A stretch of 64,000 nt of DNA from Alphaproteobacteria bacterium (GCA_006226495.1 SBGU01000029.1:1-64000); one strand, 5' to 3'; shown: positions 45,098-54,078, counted from the stretch's first letter. Numbers and translations: made by a program. The notes: a model not told the origin generated them from the sequence alone.

Positions 45098-45967
45098 GTG
45101 GCCAGGAACAGCGGCTATTATCAAATTTCAAAAGTGGCGCTGCCCATATTGGCGGCGACCTTTCTGGGCGGCACAGCCCATGCCCAGAATCTTGCAGACC
45201 GGTTTTTTGATGCCATCGAGGCCGTGCAGGAAGGGGTGGACATCGTCTGGCCCGACGACTGGCAGGACAAGGGCGTGAAAGCCCGTCTTGGTGCCGGTTT
45301 CGGCTGGGTGCCGGATTATGTCGGCTCGGACAATTACCGCTTCAAGATACTGCCTATCGTCGATGTGCGGTATCAGGATGTCTGGCGCCTGAACGGCACC
45401 ACCTTCACTTATAATGCCTATTCCGAAAAAGGCTTCGAGACCGGTCCGCTGATGAACCTGCGGTTCGGACGGGATGACGAAAGCAACAAGGCGCTGAACG
45501 GCCTTGGCGACATCAAGACCACCGTCGAGGTGGGCGCCTTCGCGCGTTACAGCACCAAGATGATGTTGCTGTCGGCAGACGTGCGGCAGGCGCTGGGCGC
45601 CGGCCAGGGGCTGTCCATCCGGGCAACGGCCGGGCACGCTATCTTCCGTGCCGGCGACTTTGTCATGGGGGCCGGCATTCGTGCCAAATGGTATTCGAAG
45701 AAGGCAATGCAGACCAATTATGGCATCAGCGCCGAGCAGGCCGCCAATTCAGCCAAGGGCTTCGAGGCGTTCGAGGTCGGTGCCGGCATGTCGGAAGTAT
45801 CGCTGAACCTGTTGGGTGCCTACCGGGTGAACGAACATGCGCGGCTGATGAGCCTGGTCTCATTTGGCAAACTGCTGGGTGACGCCGCCAACAGCCCGAT
45901 CACGGGCGGTGGCTTCGGGTCCGAAAACCAGTTCATCGCCGGCACCGCCGTTACCTTCCAGTTCTAG
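45098..45967 (+). CDS. MipA/OmpV-family outer-membrane protein
   Basis: A 289-residue outer-membrane beta-barrel. The signal peptide ends LGGTAHAQN. The N-terminal strand region (ARLGAGFGWVPDYVGSDNYRFKILPIVDVRYQDVWRLNG) and the C-terminal terminal Phe (AGTAVTFQF) are typical of MipA/OmpV, a family linked to peptidoglycan-enzyme scaffolding and to stress or osmotic response. The GTG start has GGGGGA upstream. A GCCGCC/GGCGGC hairpin (45049-45066) sits in the leader. The 3' end overlaps the convergent nitroreductase-family gene by four bases. Confidence 0.88.
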   Translation: MARNSGYYQISKVALPILAATFLGGTAHAQNLADRFFDAIEAVQEGVDIVWPDDWQDKGVKARLGAGFGWVPDYVGSDNYRFKILPIVDVRYQDVWRLNGTTFTYNAYSEKGFETGPLMNLRFGRDDESNKALNGLGDIKTTVEVGAFARYSTKMMLLSADVRQALGAGQGLSIRATAGHAIFRAGDFVMGAGIRAKWYSKKAMQTNYGISAEQAANSAKGFEAFEVGAGMSEVSLNLLGAYRVNEHARLMSLVSFGKLLGDAANSPITGGGFGSENQFIAGTAVTFQF

Positions 45968-46638
45968 ATCCAGCTACTGATCGCCGACAGGGGTTTCTTG
46001 TCGATGTCCGGCACCTCGACATGGTCTGCCGGGTAACCGGCGACCACCAGCATGATCGGGCGTTCGTTTTTGGGCCGGCCGCACACCTCGTTCAGGAACC
46101 CCATGGGCGACGGCGTGTGCGTCAGGGTCGCAAGGCCCGCGTTATGCAAGGCCGCGATCAGGAAACCCGCCGCGATGCCCGCACTTTCATGCACATAATA
46201 ATTGTTGGTGTGTTCGCCGGTTGCGGCATCGATGCCATAGGATTCCCGGAATACGGCAATCAGGTAGGGTGCTGTCTCCAGGAACGGTTTGTTGGCATCG
46301 GTCCCGAAGGGTTCCAGGTCCTTCAGCCACTGTTCTGACGCGCGGCCCGCGTAAAATTCCCGCTCCTCGGCCTCCGCCGCTTCACGCAGGCGCGCCTTCA
46401 CCTCCGGGTCGGTGATCACGGCAAAATGCCAGGGCTGCTTGTTGGCACCCGAAGGCGCGCTGCCGGCGGTCAGGATGGCATTTTCGATAACGTCGCGCGG
46501 CACGGGGCGGCCCGAGAATTCGCGGATCGTGCGGCGTTTTTTCATCAGCGCCAGAAACTCTGCGGCGCGCGCCGACATCTCGCCGGCGTCCCGGTGTTCG
46601 AAGCCTTCAAGCGGTTTGAATTTTGCGGCTGCTGCCAT
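45964..46638 (-). CDS. Iodotyrosine-deiodinase-like nitroreductase-family flavoprotein
   Basis: A 224-residue FMN enzyme. The segments RRTIREFSGRPV, PSGANKQPWHF, HESAGIAAGFLIAALHNAGL and MLVVAGYPA match human iodotyrosine deiodinase in order. The substrate-binding trio of that enzyme (Glu157, Tyr161, Lys182) is conserved in spacing here: Glu92, Tyr96 and Lys117 (Glu four before, Lys 21 after the Tyr). It therefore may reductively dehalogenate halotyrosines; plain nitroreductase activity is the alternative. GGGGGAGG seven bases upstream fixes the start at 46638. Family members act as homodimers. Confidence 0.83.
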   Translation of the reverse strand: MAAAAKFKPLEGFEHRDAGEMSARAAEFLALMKKRRTIREFSGRPVPRDVIENAILTAGSAPSGANKQPWHFAVITDPEVKARLREAAEAEEREFYAGRASEQWLKDLEPFGTDANKPFLETAPYLIAVFRESYGIDAATGEHTNNYYVHESAGIAAGFLIAALHNAGLATLTHTPSPMGFLNEVCGRPKNERPIMLVVAGYPADHVEVPDIDKKPLSAISSWI

Positions 46639-46735
46639 GCCGGCCTCCCCCTTGTCTGCCCGACATGCCGCTGGCAATCGGGACCCAAAACATGTTTATT
46701 AGACACAAGCTTAACCCCACGCCCCCAAGGCCGCC

Positions 46736-48451
46736 ATGTGTCTCCGCCTCGCTCTCGCGCTTTTGATCCTGTTCCTGCCTGCCCAGCCGGGCCGGGCCGA
46801 AGTCGACACCGAAGCGCTGGCCCGCAGCCTACAACAGCATAATGTTTCGCATGAAACGGTTTTTGTCACCACGGACGCCGACGGACTGACGGCAGAGGCC
46901 CGCGACCAACGCTACATGCTCGGGGACGCCGGCCAATATGTGCTGGCGCTGGCGACCCTCCGGCTGGTGGACCGGGGGCTGGTCGGACTGGATAATCCGG
47001 TGTCCGGCTACCTGCCCGACATTGTGGAGAAAAACCCGTTCCGGGTGGCGGTGACGGTGCGCCATATCCTTGCGGGCACGGCCGGTTATGCGGTGCCGCC
47101 CGCGCGTTACATGGACCCGGGGGCACCGGGCGCACCCTTGCGGGCCTATGCCATTGAAATGCGTACAGCGGGCCAGGCCGCCAGCGAAGACCCGGTTGCC
47201 TGGGCCATTCTGGTGCAGCTTCTGGAACATGTTGCCGGCAAACCGATTGCCGACATCGTCGCCGACGAAGTGGACCGGCCGCTGGGTCTTGTGCCCGGCG
47301 CCCACACGGTACCTGCCGCGGGCAATAATGGCGGGGCGCTGTTTGCCCCGGTTTATGGCCAGACGGCGACGGGCGACGCGCTGGCCACCCTCGTAAAGGT
47401 GCTGCTTTCAAACCGGGGTGCGGCAGGCGCGCCCTACCTGTCCGAAGCCCTCAATGCCGCGCTTGTGACCCGGTCCTCGTTCCGGCTGCATCCGCTTGCG
47501 CCCGCGCACATGCTGGGGGTGACCCGCCATTTTGGCGGCGGGCTGTCCTGGCTTGCGGTTGGCGACCGCTGTGATGGCGGCGCCGCTGCCATGGTGTTCA
47601 CCAACGCCCAGGTGGCCTTTGTGCGGTTGCCGGATGGGGCGGTCGCCTGTGGCGGCACGGCCTGGGCGCCGGTATACAAAACCGCCCGCGACCTGTTCCC
47701 GACCGAGGACCAGACGGCACGCACCGACGCTGCGGCCAATCTGGCGCCACCCAGCGAACTGGGTGGGCGGTATGTCGCCACAGGCCACCAGTCGGACTGG
47801 CTGCAGGCGCGCCTGTTGTCGCTTGAACTGGATTATGCGGACCTGACCCCACGCGGGGACGACCTTGTGCTTTCGGGCCCCGGCCCCGCGGCATCGGGGC
47901 GCGTTTTCAGCCCAGGAAGCCCCTATTTTTATGAAAGCAGAGACGGCACGCCCCTGGTCCTGAGCCCCTACCGGCTGGGTGGCTACATGCTGGTCGACGG
48001 CCAGCTTTTCCGCTTTGTCGGTGCGATCGGCGACCCGCGCTATGTGATCAAACCCTTCCCCTGGGTGGTGCTGGTGCTTCTTTCCAGCATTGCCTATATC
48101 CGCAGTCGCACGGACCGGGCCTGGCGTTTCATGGCCGGCTTTGGCTTCGCCGGCACCCTGATGATACTGGCCGGCCTGTGGTGTGAATGGAACCTGTGGC
48201 CGGAGGTGGTTTATGGCGAAGGCCGGGTCTGGCTGGTCACCCTGTGGCGGCTGGTGCTGAACGCCGGCCTGATGCTGGTGCTGACCCTGCCCTTGTTCTG
48301 CATCAGCTTCCAGAAGCGCGGGCTGATGCCGCAAAAGGGGGTCGCTTTTCTGATTGCCGTGCCGCACCTGCTGGCGCTGATGTTCGCGGCGCTTGCCATG
48401 CTGGCGATCCTGTCAACCTGGGGGCTGGCCGGCACCTTTACGGGACCGTGA
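46736..48451 (+). CDS. Membrane protein with catalytically degenerate beta-lactamase-like domain
   Basis: A 571-residue protein. After a signal peptide (residues 1-20) a serine-beta-lactamase/DD-peptidase-like domain spans about 25-330, with the conserved LRLVDRGLVGLDNPVSGYLPD and VTVRHILAGTAGYAVP. The catalytic SxxK is replaced: the aligned GDAGQ gives Asp64 and Gln67 in place of Ser and Lys, and the YxN motif aligns with SE in QAASEDPVAWAIL. The C-terminal third has about four hydrophobic helices. The domain is therefore probably non-catalytic and ligand-binding. AAGG lies six bases before the ATG. It is divergent from the deiodinase-like gene (97 bases), perhaps sharing control. Confidence 0.78.
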   Translation: MCLRLALALLILFLPAQPGRAEVDTEALARSLQQHNVSHETVFVTTDADGLTAEARDQRYMLGDAGQYVLALATLRLVDRGLVGLDNPVSGYLPDIVEKNPFRVAVTVRHILAGTAGYAVPPARYMDPGAPGAPLRAYAIEMRTAGQAASEDPVAWAILVQLLEHVAGKPIADIVADEVDRPLGLVPGAHTVPAAGNNGGALFAPVYGQTATGDALATLVKVLLSNRGAAGAPYLSEALNAALVTRSSFRLHPLAPAHMLGVTRHFGGGLSWLAVGDRCDGGAAAMVFTNAQVAFVRLPDGAVACGGTAWAPVYKTARDLFPTEDQTARTDAAANLAPPSELGGRYVATGHQSDWLQARLLSLELDYADLTPRGDDLVLSGPGPAASGRVFSPGSPYFYESRDGTPLVLSPYRLGGYMLVDGQLFRFVGAIGDPRYVIKPFPWVVLVLLSSIAYIRSRTDRAWRFMAGFGFAGTLMILAGLWCEWNLWPEVVYGEGRVWLVTLWRLVLNAGLMLVLTLPLFCISFQKRGLMPQKGVAFLIAVPHLLALMFAALAMLAILSTWGLAGTFTGP

Positions 48452-48532
48452 CCAGAAGCCCCCTTGCTTTCTTATTTTCACCCCATTAGGGTCGCGGCCA
48501 TGACATGTTTTGGTGCGCATAAGCGAATGTGT

Positions 48533-48569
48533 GGTCGAATGATCGACCCGGCTTTCACGGAAAGCCGGG
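48533..48569 (+). promoter_or_regulatory. Overlapping leader hairpins before the ACT-like/AlkA operon
   Basis: A 6-bp hairpin, GGTCGA and TCGACC (48533-48548), abuts and shares two bases with a 10-bp perfect hairpin, CCCGGCTTTC-ACG-GAAAGCCGGG (48547-48569). They sit 49-85 bases before the next start codon and 82-118 bases after the previous stop. A terminator for the upstream gene or a leader control element are both possible; only a loose T-rich stretch follows. Confidence 0.5.
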
Positions 48570-48617
48570 ATATTTCGTTCATTCCCATGACAATTTCGCT
48601 TACAGGAGCTGCGCACC

Positions 48618-48878
48618 ATGGCACAGCCGTTTGACGTTTCGAACCGTTTCGACATTCTGACCACCCGCGAAGAAGGCGCCCTTGACCAGGTGCTGGCGTC
48701 CTTCGCCGAACATTCCATCGAACCCAGCGAACTGCACACCCTCAGCCACACCGATGGCACCATGGCCGTGACCGTGGTGGTGAAACAGTTGGCGGAGCCC
48801 ATTGCCCGTGCTATCCACTCGGGCCTCAAGCACAAGGCCTTTGTGCGCGATGCGCGGCTTGAACATTTTGTGGTGTGA
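48618..48878 (+). CDS. Small ACT-like hypothetical protein
   Basis: An 86-residue protein, MAQPFDVSNRFDILTTREEGALDQVLASFAEHSIEPSELHTLSHTDG..., whose beta-alpha-beta-beta-alpha-beta order and length recall small ACT regulatory domains such as IlvM/IlvN. That fold is an inference, and I do not recognise the family. AGGAG lies eight bases before the ATG. Its TGA is directly followed by the ATG of the glycosylase gene, a tight coupling. Confidence 0.7.
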   Translation: MAQPFDVSNRFDILTTREEGALDQVLASFAEHSIEPSELHTLSHTDGTMAVTVVVKQLAEPIARAIHSGLKHKAFVRDARLEHFVV

Positions 48879-49508
48879 ATGACCGATTTTGCCCTGACGA
48901 CCGACCGTATACAGCAGCAGCTTGAGCATCTGGCCAACGCCGATGCCCATGTGCGCGCGGCCGTGACCCTGGTCGGCTTCCCGGAGGAGCGTCGGCGCGG
49001 ACGCGACTTCGCCACCATGCTCAGGGTCATTGTCGGCCAACAGCTTTCCACCAAGGCGGCAGCCACCATCGCCGCGCGCGTGGAAACACTGGTGGGCCTG
49101 CCAGTCACACCCGAACGTGTGGCGCTGGTCGCGGACGCTGACCTGCGCACAGCCGGCCTAAGCTGGCAGAAAATCACATATGTGCGCTCGCTGTGTGCCA
49201 CAGTGGCGGACGGCACGCTCGATTTCGATGCCCTGCCCCATATGCCGGACGCGGAGATTGTCAGCGCCATCACCGCCGTAAAGGGCCTGGGGGTCTGGAG
49301 CGCGCACATGTTCATGATGTTCTCCCTTGGCCGGACCGATGTCTGGCCGGTGGGTGACCTGGCGGTGCGCGTTGGTGTGGGCCGCATTGTCGGCCTTCAG
49401 GACCGGCCGGGCGAAAAGGCGGTCGAAGCCATCGGCGAGCGCTGGCGACCGCATCGCAGCGCCATGGCGCTACTGGCTTGGCATTATTACGCAAATGCGC
49501 CACTCTAG
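48879..49508 (+). CDS. DNA-3-methyladenine glycosylase II (AlkA-type)
   Basis: Excises alkylated purines from DNA to start base-excision repair. The 209-residue protein is a helix-hairpin-helix glycosylase: FATMLRVIVGQQLSTKAAATI, then the HhH loop ITAVKGLGVWSAHMFMMFSLGRTDVWP and the catalytic Asp in VGDLAVR. It lacks the N-terminal beta domain of E. coli AlkA, as do many short bacterial forms. The start directly follows the small ACT-like gene stop, so they are co-translated. Confidence 0.9.
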   Translation: MTDFALTTDRIQQQLEHLANADAHVRAAVTLVGFPEERRRGRDFATMLRVIVGQQLSTKAAATIAARVETLVGLPVTPERVALVADADLRTAGLSWQKITYVRSLCATVADGTLDFDALPHMPDAEIVSAITAVKGLGVWSAHMFMMFSLGRTDVWPVGDLAVRVGVGRIVGLQDRPGEKAVEAIGERWRPHRSAMALLAWHYYANAPL

Positions 49509-49539
49509 GCAGACACACGAACCGGGGCAGGAGACCGAC

Positions 49540-49983
49540 ATGACAGATTTCAGGAAAGTAACCGACCAGGTTTCGGTGGCGCCGCAGATCGGCAAGACCG
49601 ACATTGATGCTGCGGCGGACGCCGGTGTTGAACTGATCATCAACAACCGCCCGGACGGCGAGGAAATGGGCCAACCCGAAGGCGACGAACTGGCTACCTA
49701 TGCCGCCACGCGCGGCATCAAATGGGCCTCGATCCCGGTTGTGGGCGGGCAACTGACCTTCGAAGCCATCGAATCCATGGCCTATGCGCTCAAAAGCACC
49801 GAAGGCCCGATTTTGGCCTACTGCCGGTCCGGCACCCGTTCCTGCACCCTGTGGGGGCTGGCAACCGCCATGGACAAGGGCATGGAAACCACCGACATCG
49901 TCGCCGCCGCCGCCGAGGCTGGCTACGATCTGTCGGGCATGGCGCCGACCATGGATCACCTGCGCGCGATGGAACGCCAGTAA
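49540..49983 (+). CDS. DUF442/Blh-type phosphatase-like protein (TIGR01244 family)
   Basis: A 147-residue cysteine-phosphatase-fold protein. It has MTDFRKVTDQVSVAPQIGKTDI at the start, LIINNRPDGEE, and the P-loop motif CRSGTRS with the nucleophile Cys. This is the beta-lactamase-hydrolase-like (Blh) N-terminal/DUF442 family, annotated as sulfur transferase or phosphatase; persulfide and H2S metabolism has been proposed for relatives, but the function here is uncertain. AGGAG sits seven bases before the ATG. It follows the glycosylase by 31 bases. Confidence 0.85.
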   Translation: MTDFRKVTDQVSVAPQIGKTDIDAAADAGVELIINNRPDGEEMGQPEGDELATYAATRGIKWASIPVVGGQLTFEAIESMAYALKSTEGPILAYCRSGTRSCTLWGLATAMDKGMETTDIVAAAAEAGYDLSGMAPTMDHLRAMERQ

Positions 49984-50040
49984 GGAAAATGGGTGGCCAC
50001 CCGAAGGCGCCGCCCATTATCAACCGATCGTTCGGTTAAA

Positions 50041-52149
50041 TTACGCCAGATCGAAACACATCAGCACGAAGGCGAATTCCTCGGCCACTTCGCGGAAGCG
50101 TTCATAGCGGCCGGATTTGCCGCCATGGCCCGCACCCATGTTGATTTTCATCAACAGCATATTGTCGTCGGTTTTGGTGGCGCGCAGTTTTGCGGTCCAT
50201 TTGGCCGGTTCCCAATAGGTGACACGCGGGTCGTTCAGCCCGCCGGTTACCAGCATCGGCGGATAGTCCCTGGCGGCGATATTGCTGTAGGGACAATAGC
50301 TGCGGATATTGGCGAAGGCCTCCGCGCTTTCGATCGGGTTACCCCATTCCGGCCATTCGATGGGTGTGAGCGGCAGGTCGGCGTCCAGCATGGTGTTCAG
50401 GACATCGACAAACGGCACATGCAATACCGCACCTCTGAACAGCTCGGGTGCCTGGTTCAGCACCGCCCCCATCAGCTCGCCCCCCGCGCTGCCGCCAGAA
50501 ATGCTGATGCCACCCTTGGCCGCATAACCTTCGGCTTCCAGATGGCGGGCGACATCGACAAAATCGTTGAAGGTGTTGGTGCGGCGCTCCAGCTTGCCGG
50601 CTTCGTACCAGCCATACCCCAGTTCGTCGCCGCCCCGGATATGGGCGATAGCATAGGCAAAACCCCGATCCATGAGGCTGAGGCGCGACACCGAAAAACC
50701 GGGCGACATGCCAAGGCCGTAGGCGCCGTAGCCGTACAGATGCAACGGCGCGCCCGCACCCTTTTTCCAATCCTTGTGATAGACGAGGCTGACCGGCACC
50801 TGCACACCATCCCGCGCCGTAACCATCAGGCGTTCGGACGCATACTGGCTTTTGTCATACCCCGACGGGATTTCCTGTTCCTTGCGCACAATCAGTTTTT
50901 TGGACTTGAGGTCATAGTCATAGACCGTCGGCGGGGTGACGAGGCTGGAATAACCCAGCCGGATATGGCCTTGCGCAAATTCGGCATTGGTGCCGAGGCC
51001 GACCTCGTACACAGGTTCCGGAAACTCGATATAGCGGTCGGGGCCGTCAAGCCGCAGCAAGCGGATCTGGTCCAGACCGTCGACCCGTTCTTCAACGGCG
51101 ACAAGCCCATCGAACGCCTGCATGCCGTGGATATAATGCCGGTCGTCGCCGTGCAGGATCGAGGCCCATTCGCTTTCGTCCTCGCTTTCGAACGGCACCA
51201 TATAGACGCTGAAATTCTTGCGCGCGCGGTTGGAGCGCACATAGAAGCTGAATTCGCCTTCATCGACATAATAGTCGTGGCCCACACGGCGCGCGGCCAG
51301 AAGGTAGGGTTCCTCAAGCGGTGCATCCAGTTCAAGGATGCGGTTTTCGGCGGTCACATGATCGGCAGAGCGGATGACCAGATGGCGCTTGCGGCTGGTT
51401 TCCTGGATATGCACAAAGAAGCTGGTGTCCGCTTCTTCATAAACATCATGCTCTTCCTTGGCGCCGAGGGCGTGATAACGCACGAGGTAAGGCCGCCATT
51501 CCTTGGACACATGCACATAGAAAAACCCGTCGCTGTCGGCGGTCCAGACAATCTCGCCCGAGGTTTCGGCCACTTCGTCCTTCAGGGTCTTGCCGCTTTC
51601 AAGGTCACGTACCTTGACCGTGAAACGCTCAGACCCGTTGGTATCGGCACTATAGGCCATCAACCGGCCGCAGGGGCTGACCGACAGGCCTCCCAGCTTG
51701 AAGAATTCCTTGCCTTCGGCTTCCTTGTTTTCGTCCAGCATTTCGGCCCAACCGCCACCCGAAAACGGATTGTAGGTGCGTTTCCGGCGGTACCAGGTGC
51801 GGTACTGCGCACCTTTCTTGAAGGCCCAGCGATATTCATGGGCGCCGTCCTGCCAGGCGACACTTTCCTCGTCTTCCTTCACCCGGCCCTTGATCTCCTC
51901 GAAGATAGTGTCGATCACCGGTTTTTTCGCCTCCATCACCGCTTCGAAATAGGCGTTTTCGGCCTTCAGGTAGCCAAGCACATCTTCGTCTGTCACCTCA
52001 GGGTAGCCGGGGTCCTTGAGCCAGAAATACGGGTCCGAAACGGTTTCGCCATGGTGGCTGACCTGATGGTCGCGGCGGGCGGCGATGGGGGCGGCGGGAG
52101 AGGCGGGGGCCTTGAGCATTCGGGGTGGTCCTTCGATACTGGAAGTCAT
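50041..52149 (-). CDS. ptrB: Oligopeptidase B (S9A prolyl oligopeptidase family)
   Basis: A 702-residue serine peptidase that trims short peptides after Arg/Lys. An N-terminal seven-bladed propeller fills about residues 70-410, and the alpha/beta hydrolase part has the nucleophile in GGSAGGELMGAVL, the Asp in TGGLNDPRVTYWEP and the His in GAGHGGKSGR. DPYFWLKD at the N-terminus is typical. No signal peptide is seen, so it is cytoplasmic. The start is either 52149 or the second Met ten codons on. It is divergent from the M24 gene with a 121-base gap. Confidence 0.93.
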   Translation of the reverse strand: MTSSIEGPPRMLKAPASPAAPIAARRDHQVSHHGETVSDPYFWLKDPGYPEVTDEDVLGYLKAENAYFEAVMEAKKPVIDTIFEEIKGRVKEDEESVAWQDGAHEYRWAFKKGAQYRTWYRRKRTYNPFSGGGWAEMLDENKEAEGKEFFKLGGLSVSPCGRLMAYSADTNGSERFTVKVRDLESGKTLKDEVAETSGEIVWTADSDGFFYVHVSKEWRPYLVRYHALGAKEEHDVYEEADTSFFVHIQETSRKRHLVIRSADHVTAENRILELDAPLEEPYLLAARRVGHDYYVDEGEFSFYVRSNRARKNFSVYMVPFESEDESEWASILHGDDRHYIHGMQAFDGLVAVEERVDGLDQIRLLRLDGPDRYIEFPEPVYEVGLGTNAEFAQGHIRLGYSSLVTPPTVYDYDLKSKKLIVRKEQEIPSGYDKSQYASERLMVTARDGVQVPVSLVYHKDWKKGAGAPLHLYGYGAYGLGMSPGFSVSRLSLMDRGFAYAIAHIRGGDELGYGWYEAGKLERRTNTFNDFVDVARHLEAEGYAAKGGISISGGSAGGELMGAVLNQAPELFRGAVLHVPFVDVLNTMLDADLPLTPIEWPEWGNPIESAEAFANIRSYCPYSNIAARDYPPMLVTGGLNDPRVTYWEPAKWTAKLRATKTDDNMLLMKINMGAGHGGKSGRYERFREVAEEFAFVLMCFDLA

Positions 52150-52270
52150 GGCCTAGAGGTAGGCGCGCGCGGTCGCCAAGTAAAGCCCGCAAATGCGGCA
52201 CCCCCTTGCCAAAGCCCGCCGCGCCTGCCATGTAAACGGCACATATTCCCGAGAAGAAGGAGAACCTGCC

Positions 52271-54058
52271 GTGGCTTCCCATGCCGACCGTCTTGCCGCC
52301 CTGCGCACCGAACTTGAAACCCGTGGCCTTGCGGGCTTCATCGTCCCCCTGACAGATGAACATATGAGCGAATATGTCGGGGAATACGCCCAGCGCCTGG
52401 CCTGGCTGACCGGCTTCACGGGTTCCGCCGGCAACGGTGTCGCGCTTCTCGACAAGGCCGCCGTGTTCGTGGACGGCCGCTACACCATCCAGGTCGCAGC
52501 CGAAGTGGACGCCAGCCTGTTCGAACGCCATCATTTCGAGGCCAATCCGCTGTTGAAATGGATCTGCGACCATGCGCCAGCGGGCAGCAAGATCGGCTAC
52601 GACCCCGAACTGGCGACCATCGCCTGGGAAGAAACGGCGCGCGCCAAACTGGCCGACGCCGGCATCGACCTTGTGGCCGTGGACGGCAACCCCGTCGATG
52701 CCGTCTGGGCCGACCAGCCCGCCGAGCCGTTGGCACCCGCAATGGTGCATACCACCGACCGCGCCGGCAAAAGCCCGCAGGAAAAGCGCGCCGATATCGC
52801 CAAAGCCCTGAAGGAAAAGAAAGCCGACGCCGCCGTGGTGACCATGCTGGACAGCGTGGCCTGGGCCTTCAATATCCGCGGCACCGACGTGCGCAACACA
52901 CCGGTGACCCACGCTTTCGCGCTGTTTGAAGCCGATGAAAGCGCGACCCTGTTCATCAACGGCGCCAAGGTGACCGACGCGCTGAGGCAGCATCTGGGCA
53001 ACACCGTGCGCATCGAACCGCGCGAAGCCTTCTATGACACCTTGGCCGGCCTCGGCCAGGCCGGCAAGGCCGTGCTCGTGGACCGTGGCAGCAACAACGC
53101 CAAAGTGTTCAAGACCCTGGGCGACGCCGGTGCCAAACTGGTGGATGGCCGCGACCCCTGCATCCTGATGAAAGCCCGCAAGAATGCCGCCGAAGTGGCC
53201 GGCAGCAAGGACGCGCATGTACGCGACGGTGCCGCCATCAGCGAATTCCTGTGCTGGCTGGAAGGCGAAGCGCCCAAGGGCACGGTCGATGAGCTTATCG
53301 CCGTCGACACCCTGTGGAAATTCCGCCAGAAGCGCGAACTGCTGAAGGACCGCAGCTTCGACACCATTTCGGGCGCGGGGCCAAACGGCGCCATCGTGCA
53401 TTACCGGGTGAATGAAAAAACCAACCGCCCGCTGAAGATGGATGAGATTTTCCTGGTCGACAGTGGCGCCCAGTATCTGGACGGCACCACCGATATCACC
53501 CGCACGGTGATTGTGGGCACCCCGACCGCCGAGATGAAGGACCGCTTCACCCGCGTCCTGAAGGGCCATATCGGCCTGTCGACCACCCGTTTCCCGAAAG
53601 GCACGCCCGGCATGGCGCTGGACGCCATCGCACGCCGCCCGCTTTGGGAAGCCGGCCTTGATTACGACCATGGCACCGGCCACGGTGTCGGTTCGTACCT
53701 TGCCGTGCATGAAGGCCCGCAGCGCATTGCCAAATTCGGCACCGATATTCCGCTTGAAGAAGGCATGATCCTGTCGAACGAGCCGGGTTATTACAAGGAA
53801 GGCGCCTACGGCATCCGCATCGAGAATCTGGTACTGGTGAAGAAGGTTGCGGGCGAACATGAGCGCGAGATTTTCGAATTCGAAAACCTGACATGGGCGC
53901 CCATCGACCGCAACCTGGTGGACGTGGACCTGCTGACCGATGCCGAACTGGATTGGCTCAATGCCTATCATGCCGAAGTACTGGCCAAGGTGGGCCCCTT
54001 GGTAGATGCGACCACCAAACCGTGGCTTGAGGCCGCGACGGCGCCGATCAGCCGTTAA
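52271..54058 (+). CDS. Xaa-Pro aminopeptidase, three-domain M24B type (XPNPEP1-like)
   Basis: A 595-residue cytoplasmic aminopeptidase that removes the N-terminal residue before proline. It has two creatinase-like N-terminal domains (about 1-130 and 150-300) and the catalytic pita-bread domain (about 315-560) with ligands LVDSGAQ, TTDITR, GTGHGVG, SNEPGYY and RIENL. The length is that of eukaryote-like three-domain proteins rather than short bacterial PepP. The GTG start at 52271 has AAGGAG ten bases upstream; an earlier frame is ignored. It lies back to back with oligopeptidase B. Confidence 0.92.
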   Translation: MASHADRLAALRTELETRGLAGFIVPLTDEHMSEYVGEYAQRLAWLTGFTGSAGNGVALLDKAAVFVDGRYTIQVAAEVDASLFERHHFEANPLLKWICDHAPAGSKIGYDPELATIAWEETARAKLADAGIDLVAVDGNPVDAVWADQPAEPLAPAMVHTTDRAGKSPQEKRADIAKALKEKKADAAVVTMLDSVAWAFNIRGTDVRNTPVTHAFALFEADESATLFINGAKVTDALRQHLGNTVRIEPREAFYDTLAGLGQAGKAVLVDRGSNNAKVFKTLGDAGAKLVDGRDPCILMKARKNAAEVAGSKDAHVRDGAAISEFLCWLEGEAPKGTVDELIAVDTLWKFRQKRELLKDRSFDTISGAGPNGAIVHYRVNEKTNRPLKMDEIFLVDSGAQYLDGTTDITRTVIVGTPTAEMKDRFTRVLKGHIGLSTTRFPKGTPGMALDAIARRPLWEAGLDYDHGTGHGVGSYLAVHEGPQRIAKFGTDIPLEEGMILSNEPGYYKEGAYGIRIENLVLVKKVAGEHEREIFEFENLTWAPIDRNLVDVDLLTDAELDWLNAYHAEVLAKVGPLVDATTKPWLEAATAPISR

Positions 54059-54078
54059 ATCAAGACCTTAAGCGGCGC

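Noticed and set aside
49993-52317. A 774-codon open frame opposite oligopeptidase B
   Set aside because: Shadow frame; the minus strand has full S9A motifs and catalytic triad.
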